From JBBQZP01 sp038207585 (lineage in GTDB: Bacteria > Pseudomonadota > Alphaproteobacteria > Rhodobacterales > Rhodobacteraceae), in the NCBI GenBank assembly GCA_038207585.1, contig JBBQZP010000009.1, forward strand, positions 1-64,000: DNA of 64,000 bases, written 5' to 3'. Under the pieces are notes generated by a model. That model was given only the letters and a program-made list of their open reading frames with translations. It was not told the origin of the DNA and did no database searches. Shown piece by piece: positions 16,426 to 26,063 of the stretch (its first letter is position 1; each line of letters starts with the position of its first letter). Made by a program: the position numbers and the translations under genes.

Positions 16426-17604
16426 ATGTTGTCTGTTTTAGTGAAGGCCCGCAAGGCGCTGACCTCTGCTGTTGTGGGCGTGTCGGCGCTGGTGCTTGCG
16501 GCCTGCGCCCCGATCGAATTCGGCGGTGGTGGTGGCCCGAAAATTGATACCAACGCCCCGGTTCCGGTGGCGCTTCTGGTGCCGTCGGGGTCTGGTCAGG
16601 CCAGCGATGACGTGCTGGCGCGCAGCCTGCAAAACGCCGCCCGCCTTGCGATTGCCGATCTTGGCCCGGTCAAGATTGACCTTCGGATCTATTCCACAGG
16701 TGGTCAGCCCGCACAGGCGCAGGCAATGGCAACCAAAGCCGTGGATGAGGGTGCAAAGATCATTCTCGGGCCGGTTTTCGCGCTGGAGGCAAACGCCGTG
16801 GGTGCGGCGGTCGCCGGGCGCGGGATCAATGTGCTCAGCTTTTCCAACAACCCCGACATCGCGGGCGGCAACGTCTTCGTCATGGGACCGACGTTCCAGA
16901 ACACCGCCAACCGGTTGGCCTCTTACGCTGTGCGCAGCGGGCAGAGCCGCATCATGATCGTGCATGACAAGACCGGTGCAGGTGAAGCCGGGCGCGCCGC
17001 AATTCAGCAAGGCGTCGCCAACGCAGGCGGGTCGGTCGTGGCCGTTTCGGGTTATGAATTCTCGCAGAACGGCATCTCATCCGCGGCACCGGGCATTGTT
17101 GCCACTGCGCGCAGCACCGGCGCGCAGATCCTGTTCCTGACCGCCGATACCGCCGGGGCCCTGCCGCTCTTGAGCCAGAACCTGCGCAGCAACGGGGCAG
17201 ACCCCAACGTGACGCGGTTCATGGGGCTGACACGCTGGGACATCCCCGCGCAGACTGCAAGTCTGCCCAGCCTTCAGGGTGGTGTTTTTGCGCTGCCCGA
17301 CCCCGCGATCTATCAGCAATATGTCGCCCGCTATAAGGCCGCTTACGGCGAGGCTCCGCATCCGATTTCGGGTCTGGCCTATGACGGCATCGCGGCCATC
17401 GGCGCTTTGGTCAAGCGTGGCAATGCCAATGCGCTGACATCGCAGGCACTGACCCAAGGCTCGGGCTTTGTCGGCGTCAGCGGCGTGTTCCGTCTGCGTG
17501 GCGACGGCACTAACGAACGGGGGCTGGCCGTCGCCCAGATCAGCAACAATCAGGTCACGATCATTGATCCAGCCCCACGCAGCTTTGGCGGTGCCGGCTT
17601 CTGA
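16426..17604 (+). CDS. Penicillin-binding protein activator (LpoA-like lipoprotein)
   Basis: 392-residue lipoprotein with a type II signal: the lipobox LAAC places the lipidated cysteine at C27. The remainder has the two-lobed periplasmic-binding (Leu/Ile/Val-BP-like) fold, with VALLVPSGSG at the first strand, ILGPVFALEANAV, and ISGLAYDGIAAIGAL near the end. Proteins of this type beside rsmI and yraN are annotated as LpoA-like activators of class A penicillin-binding proteins; here that role is inferred from fold and neighbourhood. It lacks the long N-terminal repeat domain of the enterobacterial LpoA. Confidence 0.85.
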   Translation: MLSVLVKARKALTSAVVGVSALVLAACAPIEFGGGGGPKIDTNAPVPVALLVPSGSGQASDDVLARSLQNAARLAIADLGPVKIDLRIYSTGGQPAQAQAMATKAVDEGAKIILGPVFALEANAVGAAVAGRGINVLSFSNNPDIAGGNVFVMGPTFQNTANRLASYAVRSGQSRIMIVHDKTGAGEAGRAAIQQGVANAGGSVVAVSGYEFSQNGISSAAPGIVATARSTGAQILFLTADTAGALPLLSQNLRSNGADPNVTRFMGLTRWDIPAQTASLPSLQGGVFALPDPAIYQQYVARYKAAYGEAPHPISGLAYDGIAAIGALVKRGNANALTSQALTQGSGFVGVSGVFRLRGDGTNERGLAVAQISNNQVTIIDPAPRSFGGAGF

Positions 17605-20383
17605 GCCGGCACCTGCCCCGTTCCAGCCCCCGTTCGCGCCGCACCAACTGCTGATCGCTGCCGACCGCGTCATTGACGCTCCGGCACTGCAGGCGGCGAT
17701 TGCTGCCGACATCTCTGCATTCAGCAACCCGCGTGAGGCGCGCGGTGTGGCTGTGCGCCACATGATGGCAGCCCGCGAAACCGGCAATGCGGTTCTGGCA
17801 CGGGCCTTCCTAGAAAAACCCCGCGCCGCGCGGGCCCTGATCCGGTCGCAGGCGCTCTTGACTGATACTCTAGTGGAAACTGCGCTGAACGTGGCACTGA
17901 TGCATCTACACCGCCTGCCCAACCCAACCGAAGCCGAGCGTATTGCAGTCATTGCCGTCGGCGGTTACGGGCGCGCGGAAATGGCACCGCATTCGGATGT
18001 GGACCTGTTGTTCCTGACCCCCTGGAAGATCACGCCCTGGGCGGAATCGGTTATAGAATCCATGCTCTACATGCTGTGGGATCTGAAGCTGAAAGTCGGT
18101 CACGCCAGCCGCACGGTGAAGGACTGCATCCGACTTGCGCGCGATGACATCACAATCCGCACGGCACTGCTGGAGCATCGCTTTCTGGCCGGACACGCCG
18201 CCCTTGCGACCGATCTTGACGCCCACCTGTGGACCGATCTGTTCCGCAACACCGGCCCCGAATTCATCGAGGCGAAACTGGCCGAACGCAGCGACCGGCA
18301 CAAGCGGCAGGGCGGTCAGCGCTATGTGCTGGAGCCAAATATCAAAGAGGGCAAAGGCGGGCTGCGCGATCTGCAGACGCTCTACTGGATCGGCAAGTAT
18401 CTGCACCGGGTGCCCGCCGCGCGGGGCCTAGTGCAGGCGGGGCTGTTCACGCAGGATGAATACGACACATTCTCTAAGGCCGAAGATTTCATCTGGGCGA
18501 TCCGCTGTCATCTGCACTACATCACTGGTCGCGCGATGGATCAACTGACGTTCGACATGCAGGTCGAGGTGGCGGCCCGGATGGGCTATGCCGACAGTGG
18601 TGGGCGGCGTGCGGTTGAACATTTCATGCAGGATTACTTCCGCCACGCCACCCGTGTCGGTGATCTGACACGGGTATTCCTGACCCAGCTTGAAGCGCGG
18701 CACGTCAAATCCGCGGCCTCGATCCTTGGTCTGTTCCGCCGCTCCAAACGGGTCAAGGCGGGTTACAAACTGGTGCAGGGCCGCATTGACGTGGCCGATC
18801 CCGCCACATTTCTGAACGACAAGCTGAACATCCTGCGCCTGTTCGAAGAGGCGCTGCGGTCAGGCAATCTGATCCACCCCGCCGCGATGCGCCTGATTGC
18901 TGCGAACCTGCATCTGATCGACGATGACATGCGCGCCGACCGCGAGGCGGTGCGGATTTTCCTCGACCTGATGCTGAAACACGGCAACCCCGACCGCGCC
19001 TTGCGCCGGATGAACGAGCTTGGCGTTCTGGGGGCCTTCATCCCGGAATTCGAACGCATCGTGGCGATGATGCAGTTCAATCTTTACCACCACTACACCG
19101 TTGACGAACACATCATTCAGTGCATCAGCACCCTTGCCCAGATTGAACGCAACGAACTGGTCGAGGAATTGCCCATCGCCAGCCGGATTCTGGCCGAAGG
19201 GGTGAACCGCAAGGTGATGTATGTGGCACTTCTGCTGCATGACATCGGCAAGGGGCGGCCCGAAGATCACTCGATCCTTGGCGCGCAGATCACCCGGCGG
19301 CTGGCCCCCAAGCTGGGTCTGAATGCGGAAGAGGCGGAAACGGCAGAATGGCTGGTGCGCTATCATCTGCTGATGTCGGACATGGCGCAGAAACGCGATA
19401 TCGGCGATCCGCGCACGGTGCGCGATTTCGCCAAGGCGGTGAAAACCAAAAAGCGGCTTGATCTGCTGACCGTGCTGACGGTCTGCGACATTCGCGGCGT
19501 TGGCCCCGGCACATGGAACAACTGGAAAGCCCAGCTTTTGCGCCAGCTTTACCGCGACACGTCGCAGGCGCTGGAAAACGGGCTGGAAACGGTGAACCGC
19601 GAAAACCGGTCCGACGATTCCAAGCGCCGCCTGCGGGAACGGCTGGACGGGTGGGACGGCAAGGAGATCCGCGCCGAACTTGCCCGCCACTACCCGCCCT
19701 ACTGGCAAAGTCTTTCAACCGACACCCACGCCGTCTTTGCCCGCCTGCTGCAAAACCTTGGGGCGGACGAGATCCGCATCGACCTGCACCCAGACCCCGA
19801 CCGCGATGCGACTCGTGCTTGCTTCGCGCTGGAAGATCACCCCGGCATCTTTTCGCGGCTGGCTGGTGCGTTGGCGCTGGTTGGCGCGAATGTCGTCGAT
19901 GCGCGCACCTATACGTCGAAAGACGGCTACGCGACTGCCGTGTTCTGGGTGCAGGATGCCGATGGCCACCCCTACGAGGTGACCCGCCTGCCCCGCCTGC
20001 GCGGCATGATCGACAAGACCCTGCGCGGCGAGATTGTCGCGCGTGAGGCTTTGGCCGACCGTGACAAGGTCAAAAAACGCGAACGCGAATTCCGCTTTCC
20101 CACCCATATCGCCTTCGATAACGAAGGCTCTGACATCTACACCATCATCGAGGTGGATACGCGTGACCGCCCCGGCTTGCTCTTCGATCTGACGCGCACA
20201 CTGGCCGCCAGCAACATCTATATCGCCTCTGCCGTGATCGCGACCTATGGCGCGCAGGTGGTCGATGCGTTTTATGTGAAAGACATGTTCGGCCTGAAAT
20301 TGCACACCAAATCCAAGCAAGAGGCGCTGGAGCGCAAGCTGCGTCAGGCCATTGCCGACGGCGCGGAACGGGCCCGCGCGTGA
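17591..20383 (+). CDS. glnD: [Protein-PII] uridylyltransferase / uridylyl-removing enzyme
   Basis: Nitrogen sensor that uridylylates PII proteins when glutamine is low and removes UMP when it is high. Domains run in the usual order: nucleotidyltransferase (VGGYGRAEM then SDVDLLFL), the GlnD PII-uridylyltransferase domain, an HD domain with LLLHDIGKGRPEDH, and two C-terminal ACT domains (DHPGIFSRLAGAL and DTRDRPGLLFDL) that bind glutamine. The frame continues upstream over the lipoprotein gene; GTG 17591, giving 930 residues and a 14-base overlap, is my chosen start with modest certainty. It is coupled to murJ by GTGA. Confidence 0.93.
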   Translation: MPASEPAPAPFQPPFAPHQLLIAADRVIDAPALQAAIAADISAFSNPREARGVAVRHMMAARETGNAVLARAFLEKPRAARALIRSQALLTDTLVETALNVALMHLHRLPNPTEAERIAVIAVGGYGRAEMAPHSDVDLLFLTPWKITPWAESVIESMLYMLWDLKLKVGHASRTVKDCIRLARDDITIRTALLEHRFLAGHAALATDLDAHLWTDLFRNTGPEFIEAKLAERSDRHKRQGGQRYVLEPNIKEGKGGLRDLQTLYWIGKYLHRVPAARGLVQAGLFTQDEYDTFSKAEDFIWAIRCHLHYITGRAMDQLTFDMQVEVAARMGYADSGGRRAVEHFMQDYFRHATRVGDLTRVFLTQLEARHVKSAASILGLFRRSKRVKAGYKLVQGRIDVADPATFLNDKLNILRLFEEALRSGNLIHPAAMRLIAANLHLIDDDMRADREAVRIFLDLMLKHGNPDRALRRMNELGVLGAFIPEFERIVAMMQFNLYHHYTVDEHIIQCISTLAQIERNELVEELPIASRILAEGVNRKVMYVALLLHDIGKGRPEDHSILGAQITRRLAPKLGLNAEEAETAEWLVRYHLLMSDMAQKRDIGDPRTVRDFAKAVKTKKRLDLLTVLTVCDIRGVGPGTWNNWKAQLLRQLYRDTSQALENGLETVNRENRSDDSKRRLRERLDGWDGKEIRAELARHYPPYWQSLSTDTHAVFARLLQNLGADEIRIDLHPDPDRDATRACFALEDHPGIFSRLAGALALVGANVVDARTYTSKDGYATAVFWVQDADGHPYEVTRLPRLRGMIDKTLRGEIVAREALADRDKVKKREREFRFPTHIAFDNEGSDIYTIIEVDTRDRPGLLFDLTRTLAASNIYIASAVIATYGAQVVDAFYVKDMFGLKLHTKSKQEALERKLRQAIADGAERARA

Positions 20384-21924
20384 AGCCGATCAGCCTGATT
20401 TCCTCGATTATCACCGTGGGCGGGTGGACGCTGCTGTCGCGCGGTGCGGGCCTTGTTCGCGATCTGATGATGGCGGCCTATCTTGGCACCGGCCCGGTGG
20501 CCGAGGCGTTTCTGGTGGCGTTTTCCCTGCCCAACATGTTCCGCCGCTTCTTTGCGGAAGGTGCGTTCAACATGGCCTTCGTGCCGATGTTCGCCAAGAA
20601 ACTTGAGGCGGGCGAGGATGCGCAGGGCTTTGCGCGCGATGCGTTCAACGGGCTGGCGGGGATACTGGTGGTATTCACCATCATCGGCACATTCGCGATG
20701 CCGTGGCTGGTGTGGGCTATGGCGTCGGGGTTTGTCGGTGATGCGCGCTATGATCTGGCGGTATCTTTCGGGCGGATCAGCTTTTCCTACATCCTGTTCA
20801 TCAGCCTTGTGGCGCTGCTTTCCGGCGTTCTGAACGCATTTGGCCGCTTTACCGAAGCATCCTTCGTGCCGGTTCTGATGAACCTGATGTTCATCGCCGC
20901 CATGCTTGCCGCCGCATGGGCTGGGTGGGATATGGGATATGCTCTGGCTTGGACGGTGCCTGTTACCGGGGTCGCGCAGCTTGCTTTCACTTGGTATTCC
21001 GCGCACAGGCTAGGGTTTTCACCCCGGCTTGCATGGCCGAAACTGACGCCCGAACTCAAGCGCCTTGCCGTGATCGCCGCCCCTGCCGTTCTGGCGGGCG
21101 GTGTTGTGCAGGTGAACCTTCTGGTGGGGCGGCAAGTGGCGTCCTTTACCGAAGGTGCTGTCGCGTGGTTGACCTATGCCGACCGGCTTTATCAACTGCC
21201 CTTGGGCGTCGTCGGCATTGCTTTGGGCACGGTGCTGCTGCCCGACCTTTCGCGCCGCCTGCGCGCGGGTGATGTCGAAGGCAGCCGCGCCAGCCTGAAC
21301 CGCGGGGCCGAGTTCGCGCTGACCCTGACCTTGCCCGCGGCCATGGCGCTGGTGGTGATTGCCCTGCCGATCACGACCGTTTTGTATCAACGCGGGGCGT
21401 TCACCGACGATGATGCGGCCAATACCGCGCTGGCGCTGGCGGCTTACGGCGTGGGCCTGCCCGCATTCGTTCTGCACAAGGTATTCCAGCCGCTTTACTA
21501 TGCCCGCGAAGACAGCCGCAGTCCGTTCCGCTTTGCGCTGGTGTCGATGCTGGTGAATGTGGCCTTTGCGGTGGGCCTGATGCCGATCATGGGGTTCTTT
21601 GCGGCGGCTTTGGCAACCACCGTTTCGGCCTGGGTGATGGTCTGGCAGTTGTGGCACGGCAGCAAAAGCATGGGCGATGCTGCGCGGTTTGATGACCGTT
21701 TCCGCGCGCGCATTTGGCGGATTCTGGCGGCCTGTGCCGTGATGGGCGCGGTACTGTTCGGCCTGACGCTGCTGCTTGGCCCGATGCTGGGCACAGATGG
21801 CTGGCGCTATCTTGCACTGTCGCTGCTGATCCTTGGCGGCATCGTCAGCTATGGCATCGCGGGTGGCCTGTTCGGTGCGTTCCGCCTGTCAGAGTTCCGC
21901 GCGGCCCTGCGCCGTCAACGCTGA
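20380..21924 (+). CDS. murJ: Lipid II flippase MurJ
   Basis: Integral membrane protein of 514 residues with about 14 predicted helices, belonging to the MviN/MurJ branch of the MOP superfamily, which moves lipid II across the inner membrane for peptidoglycan synthesis. GAGLVRDLMMA and FRRFFAEGAFNMAFVP near the N-terminus are highly characteristic. The GTG start overlaps the glnD stop (GTGA); glnD-murJ adjacency is common in alphaproteobacteria. Confidence 0.96.
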   Translation: MKPISLISSIITVGGWTLLSRGAGLVRDLMMAAYLGTGPVAEAFLVAFSLPNMFRRFFAEGAFNMAFVPMFAKKLEAGEDAQGFARDAFNGLAGILVVFTIIGTFAMPWLVWAMASGFVGDARYDLAVSFGRISFSYILFISLVALLSGVLNAFGRFTEASFVPVLMNLMFIAAMLAAAWAGWDMGYALAWTVPVTGVAQLAFTWYSAHRLGFSPRLAWPKLTPELKRLAVIAAPAVLAGGVVQVNLLVGRQVASFTEGAVAWLTYADRLYQLPLGVVGIALGTVLLPDLSRRLRAGDVEGSRASLNRGAEFALTLTLPAAMALVVIALPITTVLYQRGAFTDDDAANTALALAAYGVGLPAFVLHKVFQPLYYAREDSRSPFRFALVSMLVNVAFAVGLMPIMGFFAAALATTVSAWVMVWQLWHGSKSMGDAARFDDRFRARIWRILAACAVMGAVLFGLTLLLGPMLGTDGWRYLALSLLILGGIVSYGIAGGLFGAFRLSEFRAALRRQR

Positions 21925-22601
21925 CGGATCTTGGCGACCACCCGGCCCCAGCCGCCGGGGCTGACCACGAAGGACAGCAAGAACCCCGCGCCAAAGCCTG
22001 CAAGCTCTGCGATCCAGCGGTCATTTCCGCCGAAGAGCGCGCCGAAGAGGATCTGGATTGCCATCAAAGCCCCGATCAGCGTGAACGCCCGGTATTGCTG
22101 AGTGCCCATGCCCGCCAGCCGCACCCACAACAGGAAGGTAAACGCCCCGATAAGCCCGTAAACCCCCGGAAACGCCCCCACCATCGGGAACCGCGAAAAC
22201 GGCAGCGCCACATGCACCAGCCCCGCCACGATGCTTGCCCCGAAAAACACTGCTGCTACGGCCCAGGGCCGGAACACCTCGCCCACCATCTTGCCCATGG
22301 CGAGCAACATCACGATGGCTATCAGCGCGTCGCCTACCCCATAGTGCACGAATGGATAGGCCACGAACCGCACCAGAACCTCGGCCGAGAAATCCCCCAC
22401 GGCGAACCGCTCGCGAATGTAGGCGGGAATGACGCCGACCGCCTGGAACGCCGTGATCCGCCAACCCGCGCCCTCTGCCCCGCCGATCATGCCGCGTTGG
22501 GCCATGTTCAGAACCAACTCTACCGCGACCATCGGCAGGGTCAGCACCCAGACGATCCAAGGCAAGGGGTTGAACGGCGGGGCGTTGGGGTCGGAATACA
22601 T
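21915..22601 (-). CDS. Rhomboid-like membrane protein lacking catalytic residues
   Basis: 228-residue protein with about six hydrophobic helices and the overall rhomboid pattern, convergent with murJ. In active rhomboids the fourth helix carries GxSGxxxGL; here the matching stretch is GAFPGVYGLIG (142-152) with F144 where the serine should be. The partner histidine position reads IAELAGF (E199), and in the HxxxxHxxxN helix only H86 remains (D91 and A95 replace the others). It should be a pseudoprotease, perhaps binding membrane proteins. ATG 22601 fits the family start; the open frame continues upstream over non-homologous sequence. Confidence 0.82.
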   Translation of the reverse strand: MYSDPNAPPFNPLPWIVWVLTLPMVAVELVLNMAQRGMIGGAEGAGWRITAFQAVGVIPAYIRERFAVGDFSAEVLVRFVAYPFVHYGVGDALIAIVMLLAMGKMVGEVFRPWAVAAVFFGASIVAGLVHVALPFSRFPMVGAFPGVYGLIGAFTFLLWVRLAGMGTQQYRAFTLIGALMAIQILFGALFGGNDRWIAELAGFGAGFLLSFVVSPGGWGRVVAKIRQR

Positions 22602-22696
22602 GGAACCTCTTGCATGATGCGACGGGGCCGCAATTGACGCCCCCCTGCCCCGCAGATACTGGGAAGACGCAGGAATTTCCAGACGGAGTCTTACCC

Positions 22697-23737
22697 ATGG
22701 CAACGCCGATGCAAGCGACGCAGGCTTTCCCCAAACGCATCTTCTCGGGCATCCAGCCATCGGGCGGGCTGACGCTGGGCAATTATCTGGGGGCCCTGAA
22801 GCGCTTTGTCGAAAAGCAGAACGAGGGGATCGAGACGATCTACTGCATGGTCGACATGCACGCGATCACCGTCTGGCAAGACCCCGAAAAACTGCGCCAC
22901 GCCACACGTGAGGCGGCGGCGGGGTTCATTGCAGCGGGAATTGATCCGGCTCGGTCGATCCTGTTCAACCAATCTCAGGTCAGCGCACATGCCGAACTTG
23001 CGTGGATTTTCAACTGCGTGGCACGGATGGGCTGGATGGGGCGCATGACCCAGTGGAAGGACAAGGCGGGCAAGAATTCCGAGAACGCCTCGTTGGGCCT
23101 GTTCGCCTATCCCGCCCTGATGGCCGCCGATATTCTGGCGTATAAAGCCACGCATGTGCCGGTGGGTGAGGATCAGAAACAACATCTGGAACTGACCCGC
23201 GACATCGCGATGAAGTTCAATAATGATTACAAAGTGGACTTCTTCCCGATCACCGAACCCATCATCGAAGGTGCTGCCACGCGGGTGATGAGCCTGCGCG
23301 ATGGCACGAAAAAGATGTCGAAATCCGATCCGTCCGATCAAAGCCGCATCAACCTGACCGACGATGCCGACACGATTGCGAAAAAGATCAAGAAGGCCAA
23401 GACCGACGCCGAACCCCTACCTTCCGATCTTGAAGGCCTCAAAGACCGCCCCGAAGCGCGCAATCTGGTCAACATATATGCGGCCTTGGCAGATATGACG
23501 CCAGAATCCGTGATGCGCGACCACGGCGGGTCGCAATTTGGCAGCTTCAAACCCGCGCTGGCCGATCTGGCGGTGGCAAAACTGTCGCCGATCACGACCG
23601 AGATGACAAAGCTGATGCAGGACCCCGCCGAGATTGACCGAGTGCTTGGTCAGGGGGCAGTGCGCGCCAACGCCATCGCCCGGCCCATCGTGGATCAGGT
23701 TTATGACATTGTGGGGATGATCCGGTCGCGGGCCTGA
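22697..23737 (+). CDS. trpS: Tryptophanyl-tRNA synthetase
   Basis: Class I aminoacyl-tRNA synthetase charging tRNA-Trp, 346 residues from ATG 22697 (GGAG site seven bases before). The signature regions are FSGIQPSGGLTLGNYLGA (HIGH-equivalent), DMHAITV, VGEDQKQHLELTRDIA and the KMSKS loop in GTKKMSKSDPS. The open frame extends upstream by 29 codons without similarity. Confidence 0.97.
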   Translation: MATPMQATQAFPKRIFSGIQPSGGLTLGNYLGALKRFVEKQNEGIETIYCMVDMHAITVWQDPEKLRHATREAAAGFIAAGIDPARSILFNQSQVSAHAELAWIFNCVARMGWMGRMTQWKDKAGKNSENASLGLFAYPALMAADILAYKATHVPVGEDQKQHLELTRDIAMKFNNDYKVDFFPITEPIIEGAATRVMSLRDGTKKMSKSDPSDQSRINLTDDADTIAKKIKKAKTDAEPLPSDLEGLKDRPEARNLVNIYAALADMTPESVMRDHGGSQFGSFKPALADLAVAKLSPITTEMTKLMQDPAEIDRVLGQGAVRANAIARPIVDQVYDIVGMIRSRA

Positions 23738-24810
23738 TCCACAGACTGGCGCGGGCCGGACTGGCGGCCTTGCTTGCGCTTTCGCTGGGGCTTGTGGTTG
23801 CGTCAGGGGCGCGCATCCTGCGCGATCCGCTGGCAAAGCCCTTTGTCGATGCGTCGGTCGACCAGATCGCGGCGGCATCCGACCGCATGATGGCAAGGGA
23901 AGCCACACCTGAACGCATCTCCACCCGGCTGACCGAACTACTGGCCGAAGACCCGCGCAATTGGCTGGCAATCGAGGCTGTGGAAGGGGTGGCCCTTGAA
24001 CGAGACATCCCCCTGCCGCCCGATCTGATGGCCCGGTGTGCAGCGTTTTGGGACGAGGATTCGGGCCTGTTGAAACAGGCTGGCGATTGCGCCACTTGTG
24101 TCTGGGATGCTGGCACCTGCACCTTGTCAAATGCCCTGATCTGCAATGCGCCAGTCAGCCTGTCACCGGTCGGCGATGTTGTAGGTCTTGGCAGGGCCGG
24201 TGTGGCCTGGGCCACAAATGGCCTGGTGGACGAGATCGACCTTGCCCTTTCCATCGTCGGTCTTGGAGCCACGGCGGCGGTGGTTGCTTCGGGTGGCACC
24301 TCGCTGACGCTGAAGCTGGGCGCGGGCACGATCCGCATGGCGCGCAAGATGCGCCTGTTGTCGCCGCGCCTGATCGGAATGCTGGAGGATATGACCGTGC
24401 GTGGCATCGATTGGCAACGTGTCACCCGCATGGATTTCAGCGACCCCGCGCGCCTGATGCGGGCCGAGGTCGTGGCCCCCCTTGCCAGCATCGCCTCCGA
24501 TCTGGGCCGCGTGGGCCGCGCGCTTCCCGCCATCGAAACCCTGCATCTTTTGCGCTATGTCGATGATGCGACCGACGCCCGCAGGCTTGCGAACGGGGCC
24601 GAGGCTTTGGGGGCAAAGACCCTTGGCCGGATCGAGGTTCTGGGTAAAAGCCGGTTCCTGCGCGCGACGATCCGCCTATCCAACATGGCACTTCAAACCA
24701 TGGCGGGGCTGATCGGGCTGGTGCTGTCGTTGGCCGCCGTGTTGGGCGGGATTGCGCAATCGCTCATGCTGCGCTTTATGCGCCGACATTTGCGACGAGC
24801 CGCCGCGTGA
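23734..24810 (+). CDS. Unknown membrane protein with central cysteine cluster
   Basis: I do not recognise the family. The frame has no ATG or GTG near its beginning: TTG 23770 gives a 346-residue protein whose first helix lacks positive residues, while CTG 23734, overlapping the trpS stop as CTGA, would add LIHRLARAG, a proper positively charged N-terminus for a membrane anchor. I mark the longer form but the start is unresolved. Visible parts are one N-terminal hydrophobic helix, a cysteine-rich patch (CAAFW, CATCVW, GTCTL, ALICNAP), a glycine-rich hydrophobic middle, and a C-terminal membrane helix followed by a basic tail. Confidence 0.72.
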   Translation: MIHRLARAGLAALLALSLGLVVASGARILRDPLAKPFVDASVDQIAAASDRMMAREATPERISTRLTELLAEDPRNWLAIEAVEGVALERDIPLPPDLMARCAAFWDEDSGLLKQAGDCATCVWDAGTCTLSNALICNAPVSLSPVGDVVGLGRAGVAWATNGLVDEIDLALSIVGLGATAAVVASGGTSLTLKLGAGTIRMARKMRLLSPRLIGMLEDMTVRGIDWQRVTRMDFSDPARLMRAEVVAPLASIASDLGRVGRALPAIETLHLLRYVDDATDARRLANGAEALGAKTLGRIEVLGKSRFLRATIRLSNMALQTMAGLIGLVLSLAAVLGGIAQSLMLRFMRRHLRRAAA

Positions 24811-24935
24811 CGCTGTCACACCCCCGATTCAATTCACCGTCAGCCTGAAGCCGCGCGCCTCGCGCCGATTCGGGCTGTCCTGTCCCCCAATGCCGTGATC
24901 CGGTTCCCCCCGGACCATGTAACTGGCCCGATGTG

Positions 24936-24971
24936 CCCCCGGACCCTTTCCCCGGTCCGGGGGTCCTTTTT
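24936..24971 (+). terminator. Rho-independent terminator
   Basis: A perfect ten-base-pair stem, CCCCCGGACC (24936-24945) with GGTCCGGGGG (24954-24963), has an eight-base loop and is followed by TCC and a run of five T. It lies about 125 bases after the unknown membrane gene and ends that transcription unit before the VOC gene. The rest of the 238-base gap shows nothing else clear. Confidence 0.85.
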
Positions 24972-25048
24972 GCGCAGACCCTGTGCGGTGACATACCTTA
25001 ACGCCGGGGCGGTTTGCGCATAGGGTCAGGCAACACAGGAGTCGCTCC

Positions 25049-25537
25049 ATGCCCAACCTAGCCCCGCCTCAAACCCGCATCGGCCATGTTCACCTCAAGG
25101 TCGCGAACCTTGACCGCGCGGTTGCGTTTTACCGTGACGTGCTGGGGTTCGAGGTCACGCAGAACTATGGCGCGCAAGCCGCGTTCCTTTCGGCGGGCGG
25201 CTACCATCACCACATCGGGCTGAACACCTGGGAAAGTGCGGGGGCCACGCCGCCCCCGCCGGGCCACACCGGACTTTACCACACGGCGTTCCTATACCCC
25301 GACCGCGCCAGCCTTGGCGCCGTTCTGCAACGCGTGATCGACGCAGGCATCGCCATCGACGGGGCCGCCGATCATGGCGTCAGCGAGGCGATCTATCTGC
25401 GCGATCCCGATCAGAACGGGGTCGAGCTTTACCGCGACCGTGACCCCGCCGACTGGCCGCGTGACGGTGACGGCACGCTGAAAATGGTCAACGCGCGGCT
25501 TGATCTGGCGGCCCTTCTGGCCGAGGCGCAGGGCTGA
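25049..25537 (+). CDS. VOC (glyoxalase/bleomycin-resistance fold) protein
   Basis: 162-residue metal-dependent fold protein with two beta-alpha-beta-beta-beta units. IGHVHLKVANLDRAVAFYRDVLGF is the typical first unit, GYHHHIGLNTW carries likely metal histidines, HTAFLYP begins the second unit and GVELYRDR holds the glutamate ligand. Ring-cleaving dioxygenases and glyoxalases share this layout, so a precise reaction cannot be assigned. It starts a plus-strand group with the universal stress protein and an SDR. Confidence 0.87.
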   Translation: MPNLAPPQTRIGHVHLKVANLDRAVAFYRDVLGFEVTQNYGAQAAFLSAGGYHHHIGLNTWESAGATPPPPGHTGLYHTAFLYPDRASLGAVLQRVIDAGIAIDGAADHGVSEAIYLRDPDQNGVELYRDRDPADWPRDGDGTLKMVNARLDLAALLAEAQG

Positions 25538-25607
25538 CCTCACCCGGCGGCCCTTGCCAGCGGGGGGGCAGATCGGCCATGATCCCGCCGCATACTGGGG
25601 GATCATC

Positions 25608-26063
25608 ATGCGCAAGTTTCTGGTCGTGCTGGATGACAGCCGCGAATGTCTGAACGCGATGCGCTATGCCGCTTTGCGCGCCGCACATACCGGGGCGGGG
25701 GTGCAGATCCTATCGATCATCCCGCCCGAGGAATACCAGCACTGGCTGGGTGTCGCCGATCTGATGCGCACCGAGGCGCGCGAACGGATCGAGGCGCATT
25801 TTGAGGTTTTCGCCAAATGGATGCGTGACAAACAGGGCGTGAACCCCGAACTTGTGGTGCGCGAAGGCGATCCGGTGGCCGAGATTCTGGCACAGGTGAA
25901 CGAGGATACGCAGATCGGCGTGCTGGTTCTGGGGGCAGGCACCGACAAATCCGGCCCCGGCCCGCTGGTCACGCAGATGACGCGCAACGCAGGCGGCCTG
26001 CCCATTCCCATCACCATCGTGCCGGGCGACATGTCGAAAGAACGGCTTGAGGCGATCACCTGA
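25608..26063 (+). CDS. Universal stress protein (UspA family)
   Basis: 151-residue single-domain UspA-like protein. It starts MRKFLVVLDDSRECLNAMRYA, has VREGDPVAEIL in the middle, and ends with a nucleotide-binding region VLVLGAGTDKSGPGPLV that resembles the ATP-binding G-2x-G-9x-G(S/T) signature in degenerate form. The ATG at 25608 follows a GGGG-rich site. The stop overlaps the start of the next gene as TGATG, so the two are probably translated together. Confidence 0.88.
   Translation: MRKFLVVLDDSRECLNAMRYAALRAAHTGAGVQILSIIPPEEYQHWLGVADLMRTEARERIEAHFEVFAKWMRDKQGVNPELVVREGDPVAEILAQVNEDTQIGVLVLGAGTDKSGPGPLVTQMTRNAGGLPIPITIVPGDMSKERLEAIT

Noticed and set aside
22021..22782. 253-codon frame overlapping the rhomboid-like gene
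   Set aside because: It is another frame on the same strand over a membrane gene with a clear family pattern; its translation has no domain.
24811..25048. Search for a riboswitch ahead of the VOC gene
   Set aside because: Only the terminator of the previous gene is convincing; no pseudoknot-like or family consensus pieces were seen.
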